Shown piece by piece: positions 57,289-64,000 of a stretch of 64,000 bases of DNA. The translations under genes and the position numbers were made by a program. How positions within the stretch are numbered: position 1 is the stretch's first letter; each line of letters begins with the position of its first letter. Source of the DNA: Polaromonas sp. CG_9.7 (GTDB lineage Bacteria; Pseudomonadota; Gammaproteobacteria; Burkholderiales; Burkholderiaceae_C); contig NZ_JADOVG010000014.1 in NCBI RefSeq assembly GCF_015752205.1, positions 1 to 64,000 on the forward strand. The letters are read 5' to 3'. The notes beneath the pieces were generated by a model that worked only from the letters and a program-made list of their open reading frames with translations, was not told the DNA's origin and ran no database searches.

Positions 57289-59529
57289 ATGAAAATCCGT
57301 TCCCAGCTGCTGCTCATGGCTGCGGCCATACTGATTCCCGTCATTGCGGTGTCCGGTATGGCACTCAAAAAGATCAGGGACGCCGGACAACAGGCGGAAT
57401 TACGCGGGTTGAGCGAAACGGCGCATTCCACGGCCCTTATCGTTGACCGCGAGATACAAGGCTCACTGTCGGCGCTAAAGGTATTAGGCAACTCAGCAAA
57501 TCTTGAAAGTCGGAACTTCAAGGCGTTTTACCAGCAGGCTGCAGCGTTTTACCAGCAAGGTGATTCGTGGATCGTGCTGTTCGACGACAAAGGCGTAGAG
57601 CTTGTGAACACTGCCGTTCCTTTCGATACCGTATTGCCGCTATTTCCAATCAGGGCGGATATGGTCAAAAACGTTCTTTCAAGCCAAAAACCATTGACTA
57701 CCGATGTGGAACTCGGCACTGTTACCGGCAAGATGATCACCGCCGTCAACTTTCCCGCCGCCGCAGCGGGCGGCAGGTCGTTCGTCGTTGCCCAAGTGTT
57801 TTCCGTTGATTACTGGAAAAAACAGGCTTTGCAGGCCAACCTGAATTCCGATTGGATTACGGGCGTAGTAGACTGCAATGGACTGTTCATTGCTCGCAGC
57901 TTCAGAGCAGACGAGTTGGTTGGCAAACCGGGCATCCCTGGCATCGTTGCCGTTAGCCAGGCTTCCAAAGAGGGCATTGTGCGTTACTCGTCCATGGAAG
58001 GCGTTGACTCCTACAAAGCCTATACCCATTCTGAGCTGACGGGGTGGACTATTGGTGTTTCTGCACCAGTCAACTCTATTAACGGAACTGCCAATCGCGC
58101 CGTCTGGCTGGCGGTGGCCGGGATGCTGGCGGCCTTTGCCGTGGCTGCCCTGGCCGTCGCGGTGTTTGGCCGTCGTTTTATCAGGGCAATTAAAGGCGCC
58201 AGCCGAACAGCCATGGCGCTCGGGCGCGGCCAGCAGCCTGACGTTGAACGAACGGGTATCGAAGAAATCGATGCCTTGAACCACGAACTGGTCGGTGCAG
58301 GCGCTTTGCTGGAGGCCGAACGCAAGTTCCGCCGGACTGCTGAAGCCGACAGGGAGCGCCTTTTGCGCAATGAAACCATGGCGCGGGAAGCTGCCCAGGC
58401 ACAGAACGAAACCAAGGACGCATTTCTGGCCATGCTGGGGCATGAGCTCCGAAATCCTCTGGCTGCCATCGCTGGCGCGACGGCCTTGCTGGCGCGAACC
58501 GGTCTGGACACGCCTGGCGCTGAGCGCTGCATCGCGATCATCAACCGCCAGAATCAACACCTTCACCATATCGTTAACGACCTGCTGGACGTCAGCCGGT
58601 TGATGGCTGGAAAAATTGCGCTGGGAAAAGAGCCGCTGGACATGGCCGATTGCGTGAACCAATGCGTCGAAGCACTTCGCCCCACTGAACTGGCAAAGGG
58701 GTATTCAATTACCGTACATGCCAGTTGTGCATGGTTCCGCGGTGACGCCGTGCGAATGGACCAGATACTGAACAATTTGCTGACCAATGCGCTGAAGTTT
58801 TCCGAGCCTGGCAGTGAAGTCAGGGTCACGGTTAGCGAGGTTGCCGACAGGACGGTCGTGACGGTTCAGGATGCGGGGGCCGGCATGGCGCACGAATTGC
58901 TTGCTCGCGTGTTTGAACCTTTCGTTCAGGGGCCAGCCCCTGCCAACCGACTGCAGAGCGGGCTTGGCATTGGCCTGGCGCTGGTCAGGCAATTGGTGCG
59001 CCTGCACGGCGGCGACATTGAAGCGGCCAGCGAGGGAACCGGCAAAGGCAGCACTTTTTCATTCTGGGTTCCCGCCATTGCCGCAGTCGCCACTGCAGCC
59101 GCGCAGATTCCAGAAACCAGTTGCCTGGCTGCAAACGCGCCCCGGCAGCGCAAGCTGGTTTATGTCGAAGACAATGCCGATGCCAGAACCATGATGGCCG
59201 AACTGCTGCGCCTGCTCGATTACGAGGTGACTGAAGTGGAGGATGGCGCCAGTGCGCTGCCTGCCGTGCTGGCCATGCAGCCTGATGCGGTGATCATCGA
59301 CATTGGCTTGCCCGACATGGATGGCTATGAAGTTGCCCGGCGGCTGCGGGCTGATCCCTTGACGCTGTCAATTCCGCTGATTGCGCTGACGGGTTTCGGG
59401 CAGCTTCGCGACATGCAGGCCGCCACACTGGCAGGCTTCAACGCCCACCTTGCCAAGCCGGCCAGCTCGGCCGCCATTGCCAAAACCGTTGAGGAAGTGA
59501 TCGTTAGCAATAAAGTTTTCAAAAGCTGA
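57289..59529 (+). CDS. Membrane hybrid histidine kinase (dCache-HAMP-like-HisKA-HATPase-REC)
   Basis: 746 residues. First transmembrane helix (about 7-25), then a periplasmic double-Cache-like sensor (about 30-260, DKGVELVNTAVPFDTVLPLF), then a second helix (about 270-293, AVWLAVAGMLAAFAVAALAV). Cytoplasmic HAMP-like linker, HisKA with His385 in MLGHELRNPLAAIAG, ATPase (NLLTNALKFSEPGSEV, DAGAGMAHELLARVFEPF, GLGIGLALVRQLV), and a C-terminal receiver with Asp671 (VIIDIGLPDMDG). It senses an external small molecule. Likely cotranscribed with the first kinase. Confidence 0.92.
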   Translation: MKIRSQLLLMAAAILIPVIAVSGMALKKIRDAGQQAELRGLSETAHSTALIVDREIQGSLSALKVLGNSANLESRNFKAFYQQAAAFYQQGDSWIVLFDDKGVELVNTAVPFDTVLPLFPIRADMVKNVLSSQKPLTTDVELGTVTGKMITAVNFPAAAAGGRSFVVAQVFSVDYWKKQALQANLNSDWITGVVDCNGLFIARSFRADELVGKPGIPGIVAVSQASKEGIVRYSSMEGVDSYKAYTHSELTGWTIGVSAPVNSINGTANRAVWLAVAGMLAAFAVAALAVAVFGRRFIRAIKGASRTAMALGRGQQPDVERTGIEEIDALNHELVGAGALLEAERKFRRTAEADRERLLRNETMAREAAQAQNETKDAFLAMLGHELRNPLAAIAGATALLARTGLDTPGAERCIAIINRQNQHLHHIVNDLLDVSRLMAGKIALGKEPLDMADCVNQCVEALRPTELAKGYSITVHASCAWFRGDAVRMDQILNNLLTNALKFSEPGSEVRVTVSEVADRTVVTVQDAGAGMAHELLARVFEPFVQGPAPANRLQSGLGIGLALVRQLVRLHGGDIEAASEGTGKGSTFSFWVPAIAAVATAAAQIPETSCLAANAPRQRKLVYVEDNADARTMMAELLRLLDYEVTEVEDGASALPAVLAMQPDAVIIDIGLPDMDGYEVARRLRADPLTLSIPLIALTGFGQLRDMQAATLAGFNAHLAKPASSAAIAKTVEEVIVSNKVFKS

Positions 59530-59609
59530 AGGCTGGTTTTTGCATGGCCCAAGCGCCATGCACTGCTGATGCAGGTAGTTACGACCTGCCGCCTGATCAA
59601 TGGCGGGGC

Positions 59610-60488
59610 TCAAGCCATGGTGTGCAGCGGAATGTCTTTTTCCGCAGCCAGTGCATCCAGTTCCCCGCGCGTTCGCATCAGCAAAAAAGCGGCGACCGCC
59701 TTGTGCGTGGCCGGCTCGAACATTGCCTGCTGGCTGGCCGCTGCAATCCCTGCCGCCGCGCAAAGCCTCAGGGCGAAGTGCGGCTCCAGCGCAGCCAGTG
59801 CCACACGCCCGTCCCGGCACGGATAAATGCGGTAACCGGCATGGCCGCCACCAATGGTCGCCCCCGGCTGGCTCAAGCCCCAGGCGCGGGGCAGGGCGAG
59901 GTAGCCGGCCGCGCCGGACAAGGCGATTTCGAGGTAAACGCCTTCGCCCTGATGACGCTGGTGCATCAGGGCTTGCAATACCGCTTCGCTGGCCATCAGT
60001 GAACCGCCCATGTCTGCATACAGCGTGGCGGGCAGTTCCAGGCCGGGCACCAGTCCGTTTTCGGCCAGATAGGTCAGGTCGTGGCCGGGTTCTTCAGCGC
60101 GTTCACCGGGGCTGCCGACGATGGCGATTTGCGACAGTGCCGGATAGCGCGCATGCAGCGTTTCCCAGGCAATACCCAACTTATTGAAAGCCGAAGGGCG
60201 AAATGAGGTCAGCAGCACATCGCTATGAACCAGTTCGCGGTGCAGACATTCCTGGCCTTCGGCAGTTTTCAAATCCGCCTTGCGCACTGCGATGCCCTCA
60301 TGCAGCTCCTCGTAGGCCGCCTGGTTGTAGTGGCGCATCGGGTCGCCGCCGGGCGGCTCAAACTTGAGGCAGGTGGCGCCCATCTGGCGCAGGCGCATCA
60401 GCGCGGCTGGGCCGGGCAGGTTGAGCGCCAGGCTCAGGATGCGGACACCGTGAAGGGGCTGGAAAGCGGCAGTGGATATAGATGTCAT
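59610..60488 (-). CDS. CaiB/BaiF-family CoA transferase, short
   Basis: 292 residues. The family opening PLHGVRILSLALNLPGPAAL and VLLTSFRPSAFNKLGIAWET are present. The catalytic Asp137 lies in PGHDLTYLAENGLVPG. It is 80-100 residues shorter than usual type III transferases (about 380-400), with the C-terminal part condensed. Alpha-methylacyl-CoA racemase is a close alternative, and substrate cannot be told. The start is at 60488, directly after a repeat copy; the end has normal-looking coding sequence. Confidence 0.85.
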   Translation of the reverse strand: MTSISTAAFQPLHGVRILSLALNLPGPAALMRLRQMGATCLKFEPPGGDPMRHYNQAAYEELHEGIAVRKADLKTAEGQECLHRELVHSDVLLTSFRPSAFNKLGIAWETLHARYPALSQIAIVGSPGERAEEPGHDLTYLAENGLVPGLELPATLYADMGGSLMASEAVLQALMHQRHQGEGVYLEIALSGAAGYLALPRAWGLSQPGATIGGGHAGYRIYPCRDGRVALAALEPHFALRLCAAAGIAAASQQAMFEPATHKAVAAFLLMRTRGELDALAAEKDIPLHTMA

Positions 60489-60824
60489 ATGCTATAAAAA
60501 TAGTAGCTGCTTATGCATGAACGATAAGCGCCAAGGGCTGAAACAATGCTCAATTTACCGCAAAAACGCATGGACCCGAAAAAAGGGACGACATTCTCAG
60601 CCGCGAACAGTTGGTTGCCAAGGCTGAAAGCGAGGTCAGCGCCTGGCTCACAACCGGTTTCGAAAACGGCAGCACTGGCCGGGCTGACCTTCAGCACGGT
60701 CACCGATCCGGCGCAGGCCGTGCCGCTGCTTTGAACCAAGCCAGCAGCCCCGAGGCGGGCTGAAAAAACAGGCGGGGTAAACTCGTCCCTCAAGCAGTTT
60801 TCGCTGCTTTCAACCTCTTTTTCC
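60489..60824. other. Intergenic region with start-less open frame
   Basis: After the repeat, a plus-strand frame (about 60550-60764) encodes KRDDILSREQLVAKAESEV and SAWLTTGFENGSTGRADLQ. It looks coding by composition but has no ATG or GTG start; a TTG at REQ-L is possible. It may be a decayed gene. The dinG start follows at 60825. Confidence 0.4.
60490..60545 (+). repeat. Dispersed ATAGCTGCTT palindromic repeat, copy 8
   Basis: ATAGTAGCTGCTTATGC-atgaacgataa-GCGCCAAGGGC. Aligns closely with copy 5. It lies within the presumed promoter area of the CoA transferase gene, right against its start codon. Confidence 0.75.
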
Positions 60825-63011
60825 ATGCCCCCTGACGACATTGCCCGGCTGGCGCTTGCTGCCTTTGACCACGCCGTGGACGCCTCTGGCGCCTTTCGCG
60901 ACCGCCCCGGCCAGCGGCTGATGGCCGAAAAAGTCGCCCAGACTTTCAGCATGGCTACCCTGGGCAAAACCGATGACGATGGTGACGAACCCATTCGCGC
61001 AATTGCCGTGGTCCAGGCAGGCACCGGCGTGGGCAAGTCACTGGCCTATTGCGCGCCGGCCATTGCCGCCGCCCTGGCGCGCAACACCCGGGTGATGATT
61101 TCAACCGCCACCGTGGCCTTGCAGGAGCAGCTGGTCAACAAGGACTTGCCGGCGCTGGCGGCCATCTTGCCGCAGGACTTTCGCTTCGGCCTGGCCAAGG
61201 GGCGCGGGCGCTACGTCTGCAAGCTCAAGCTCTCGCGCCATGCAGGCGATGCAGACAGCGCGGCAGAAGCGGATGACGACCTGTTTGCCGACGAACTGGC
61301 CGCCGCCGCACCGCTGCATGTGATGCAAGCGCGCGCGGTGTTCTATTCCGCACTGGTGCGCGATCTGGGCAGCGGCGCCTGGGACGGCGACCGCGACAAC
61401 CTGCAGCAGCCGCCCGAATCCGAGTTGTGGTCGCCGGTGGCGGCCGAGGCCAGTTCATGCACCGGCAAGCATTGCCCGGTCTTCAACCAGTGCACCTATT
61501 ACGAAAAGCGCAAGGAACTGGTCGGCGCCCAGGTGATCGTGGTGAACCACGACCTGCTGATGTCCTCGCTCGGTTCGCGCATGCTGCCGGAACTGGACAA
61601 CTGCCTGCTGGTGCTCGACGAAGGGCATCACCTGCCGGCCGTGGCGCTGGACCACTTCGCCGCTTCCATGGACCTGAGCCGCACCTTGTGGATTGAAACG
61701 CTGGCCAACCGCGCGCGCCGTATCGGCGGGCTGATGACGGTGTCTGAATCCGCCGACGTGCCGCGCCTTGCTGCCCAACTGCGCCAAGGCATGGTTGACC
61801 TGAGCCGCCTGCTGATGGACCTGCATGGCCAGGCTTTCAAGGAAGCGCGAAACCAGCAGGGGCCGGTGCGCTTTCGCCTGCCGCGCGGCGTGTTGCCCGA
61901 AGCGCTGGACGAGCCGCTGCGGCTGCTCCATGTGTTGGCCGAAAGCTTTTTGGCCATCCTGAGCACCATTGCCAAGGCCTTGCGCACGGCAATGCGCGAC
62001 CAGCCCGACGAAGCGCGTCGGCTGTCCATCCTGTATGCGCAGCTGGGCATGCTCTCGCCCCGGCTGGAAAAAGTCCAGGCGACAACTGAGTTGCTGCTAA
62101 AAGCGGCCGTGAACGATCAAGACAGCGTGCCGGTGGCCAAATGGTTCACCTTCGAAACCGGCCAGGGCGGGCTTGACAGCGGCCTGGTGGTTATCAAGGC
62201 GCATGCCAGCCCGATCCTGCCGGGCAGCACGCTGCGCCAGCATTTCTGGTCGCGGGTGCGTGCGGCGGTGGTCACCTCGGCCACGCTGACCAGTTGCGGA
62301 AAATTCGACTTTTACCTGCGCGAATCCGGTCTGGACCAGGACCCTGCGGCCAGTGTGCTGGAAGTTGCCAGCCCATTCGATTACGCCAGCCAGGGGCGTT
62401 TCGTCACGGTCGAAACCGTGGCCGACCCCCGGCAGGCCGAAGCCTTCACCGCTGAAATGGTCCAGTCGCTGCTGGGCGATCTGGCGCTGGTTTCGCACGG
62501 CGCGCTGTGCCTGTTCACCTCGCGCGAGCAGATGCGCGTTGCCGTAGCAGCGCTGTCGGGCGTGCTCAAGGACACGGTGCTGGTGCAGGGCGAACTGCCG
62601 CGCGCGCTGCTGCTCAGCCGCCATCGTGCGCGCGTCGAGGCCGGCGCGGCATCGGTCATTTTCGGCATGCAGTCTTTTGGCGAAGGCCTGGATTTGCCGG
62701 GGCAATTGTGCGAGTCAGTGTTCATCGCCAAGCTGCCGTTTGCGCCGCCGGACGATCCGGTGGGTGAGGCGCGCGCCGAGTGGCTGCGCTCGGTGGGCCG
62801 TGACCCGTTCAGCGAACTGGTGGTGCCGGCCACGGCAATCCGGCTGGCGCAGTGGGCCGGGCGCGCCATTCGACTGGAAACCGACCGGGCTTTTGTCTAT
62901 TGCTACGACCGCCGGCTGGTGAACACGACTTATGGACGGCGCCTGCTGGAGGGGCTGCCGGCATTCCTGCAGCAGCGCCGCAGCGCGGCGGGAACGGTTA
63001 CGCCTGGCTGA
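60825..63011 (+). CDS. dinG: ATP-dependent DNA helicase DinG
   Basis: 728-residue iron-sulfur helicase, superfamily 2, 5'-3' direction by family knowledge. Walker A is QAGTGVGKS with Lys71. The DEAH-type box is DEGH (265-268). The Fe-S cysteines are Cys132, Cys212, Cys217 and Cys223, again C-x4-C-x5-C. Late motifs are FGMQSFGEGLDLPGQL and AQWAGRAIRLETDRAFVYCY. Length and DEGH fit E. coli DinG better than the YoaA-like protein at 9946-11952. It unwinds R-loops and forked DNA and is damage-related in E. coli. Confidence 0.93.
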   Translation: MPPDDIARLALAAFDHAVDASGAFRDRPGQRLMAEKVAQTFSMATLGKTDDDGDEPIRAIAVVQAGTGVGKSLAYCAPAIAAALARNTRVMISTATVALQEQLVNKDLPALAAILPQDFRFGLAKGRGRYVCKLKLSRHAGDADSAAEADDDLFADELAAAAPLHVMQARAVFYSALVRDLGSGAWDGDRDNLQQPPESELWSPVAAEASSCTGKHCPVFNQCTYYEKRKELVGAQVIVVNHDLLMSSLGSRMLPELDNCLLVLDEGHHLPAVALDHFAASMDLSRTLWIETLANRARRIGGLMTVSESADVPRLAAQLRQGMVDLSRLLMDLHGQAFKEARNQQGPVRFRLPRGVLPEALDEPLRLLHVLAESFLAILSTIAKALRTAMRDQPDEARRLSILYAQLGMLSPRLEKVQATTELLLKAAVNDQDSVPVAKWFTFETGQGGLDSGLVVIKAHASPILPGSTLRQHFWSRVRAAVVTSATLTSCGKFDFYLRESGLDQDPAASVLEVASPFDYASQGRFVTVETVADPRQAEAFTAEMVQSLLGDLALVSHGALCLFTSREQMRVAVAALSGVLKDTVLVQGELPRALLLSRHRARVEAGAASVIFGMQSFGEGLDLPGQLCESVFIAKLPFAPPDDPVGEARAEWLRSVGRDPFSELVVPATAIRLAQWAGRAIRLETDRAFVYCYDRRLVNTTYGRRLLEGLPAFLQQRRSAAGTVTPG

Positions 63012-63044
63012 ATGGGCTGGTTGAGGCTGAAAGACGAACCGTTT

Positions 63045-63107
63045 TAAGTATTAAAAAGGTCTTTTGCGCATGTCCTGTATGCGTAAGTCGCTATAAATTT
63101 GGTAGCT
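63045..63107 (-). repeat. Dispersed ATAGCTGCTT palindromic repeat, copy 9
   Basis: On the minus strand: ATAGCGACTTACGC-atacaggacat-GCGCaaaAGACC then TTTTT. It matches the family pattern with five or six changes. It lies between dinG and livF, convergent genes. Confidence 0.75.
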
Positions 63108-63167
63108 TAAACCTGTCAACCCTCTCATAAGCAGGGCGCGTGTTTTTGCAATTCTGGGGAATGCCCG

Positions 63168-63902
63168 CTAGACGCCCAGATACTGCTGCAGCAACTCGGG
63201 CTGGTCATGCAGTTCCTGGGAGCTGCCCTGAAACACCACTTCGCCCTTGACCAAAATCACGTTGCGGTCGGTGATCTGGCTGACGTGTTTCCAGTTCTTG
63301 TCGACGATAACGCTGCTGATGCCGGTGTCCCGCACCAGTTGGCAAATGCGCCAGATTTCGCGGGCGATCAGCGGCGCCAGGCCTTCGGTGGCCTCGTCCA
63401 GGATCAGCACGTCCGGGTTCGTCATCAGTGCGCGGCCGATGGTCAGCATCTGCTGCTCGCCGCCGCTGAGCTGCTGACCGCCGTGGCCCAGCCGTTCCTT
63501 CAGCCGGGGAAAGGTGTCCAGCACCCGCTCATAGGTCCAGTCGCGCTGGCCCCGGGTGCCGGCGCGTGCAGCCATCTTCAGGTTTTCCATCACGCTCAGG
63601 TTGCCGAAGATGCCCCGGCCTTCAGGAACATAGGCCATGCCGAGGCGGGCAATTTCATACGGTGAACGCCCGGTCATCATTTGTCCGGCAATCTCGACCG
63701 AGCCGGTGCGCGGCTTGACCAGCCCCATGATGCTTTTGAGCAGGGTGCTCTTGCCCATGCCGTTGCGGCCCATCAGGCCAATGGTCTCGCCGCGCGCCAC
63801 GCTGAAGCTCACGTCGCGCAGGATGTGGCTGGCGCCGTAATAGGTGTTGATCTGCCGGGCGTTGACCAGCAGTTCCTGTGGGTTGAGGCGCGGCGATGTC
63901 AT
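63168..63902 (-). CDS. livF: Branched-chain amino acid-type ABC transporter ATP-binding protein
   Basis: 244 residues of the LivF class. Walker A is GRNGMGKSTLLKSIMG, the signature LSGGEQQMLTIGRALM, and Walker B VLILDEATEGLAPLI. Also present are the RTGSVEIAGQMMTGRSPYE block and YVPEGRGIFGNLSVMENL. These ABC systems take up branched-chain amino acids or, in Comamonadaceae, often aromatic and other carboxylate substrates, so the cargo is open. The start overlaps the livG stop (ATGA). Confidence 0.93.
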   Translation of the reverse strand: MTSPRLNPQELLVNARQINTYYGASHILRDVSFSVARGETIGLMGRNGMGKSTLLKSIMGLVKPRTGSVEIAGQMMTGRSPYEIARLGMAYVPEGRGIFGNLSVMENLKMAARAGTRGQRDWTYERVLDTFPRLKERLGHGGQQLSGGEQQMLTIGRALMTNPDVLILDEATEGLAPLIAREIWRICQLVRDTGISSVIVDKNWKHVSQITDRNVILVKGEVVFQGSSQELHDQPELLQQYLGV

Positions 63903-64000
63903 GCGTTTTCTTCCCCGATGTCTTCGCCCAGATAGGCGGCCTGCACGCCGGCGTCCAGCCGGATTTGCGCGGGCGTTCCGCTGGCGATGACCTGGCCGTT
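63899..64000 (-). CDS. livG: LivG-like ATP-binding protein, C-terminal end only
   Basis: The minus strand reads into the window edge with NGQVIASGTPAQIRLDAGVQ then AAYLGEDIGEENA-stop. This is the normal C-terminus of the partner ATPase of LivF. Only about 33 codons are present; the gene continues beyond base 64000. Confidence 0.85.
   Translation of the reverse strand, partial: NGQVIASGTPAQIRLDAGVQAAYLGEDIGEENA

Overview
The window reads as chromosome of a betaproteobacterium of the Burkholderiales, most likely Comamonadaceae and Polaromonas- or Rhodoferax-like. This is inferred from three things. The first is the run ndk-rlmN-pilF-rodZ-ispG-hisS-yfgM-bamB-der-hfq-hflX-hflK-hflC-hisZ-purA. 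The second is odhA-odhB-lpdA followed by a ZapE/AFG1 ATPase. The third is a dispersed palindromic repeat with core ATAGCTGCTT...GCGC. Genus and species cannot be fixed by reading alone.

Layout. 1-1059: right-hand part of an IS3-family element with a readable -1 frameshift signal and a broken orfB. 1.4-8.9 kb: 2-oxoglutarate dehydrogenase complex genes (odhA, odhB, lpdA), a ZapE-type ATPase and a secreted coiled-coil protein. 8.9-16.2 kb: PP2C phosphatase, YdcH-like protein, a first DinG/YoaA-type iron-sulfur helicase, bamD, rluD, scpB and rluB. 16.5-32.4 kb: the conserved housekeeping supercluster, covering nucleotide metabolism, 23S rRNA/tRNA methylation, pilus and cell-shape proteins, isoprenoid synthesis, outer-membrane assembly, Hfq/HflXKC and purine/histidine synthesis. 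32.5-38.1 kb: a phosphoribosyltransferase, a cystathionine beta-lyase-like enzyme, mnmH, tesA divergent from ybbA, and rlmB.

38.2-44.1 kb is the most interesting block. A LysR regulator is divergent from dabB and dabA, the two-part inorganic-carbon pump. Directly after dabA comes a 287-residue protein with two pairs of CxxC motifs that looks like an uncharacterised DUF6671-type protein. The three genes look like one operon.

44.1-52.4 kb is looser accessory DNA: a split ChrA-type transporter, a FrnE-like DsbA-family protein, fossils of a fabG-like reductase and of a glutathione S-transferase, small lipoproteins, a DUF2383 protein, Ku, a PfpI/DJ-1 protein, a CHRD lipoprotein and a GAF protein. 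52.4-64 kb: a YgiQ radical SAM protein whose reading frame carries a copy of the dispersed repeat, two hybrid histidine kinases, a short CaiB-type CoA transferase, a second DinG helicase, and livF with the end of livG.

At least nine copies of the repeat lie between 16 and 63 kb. No rRNA, tRNA or CRISPR array was seen.
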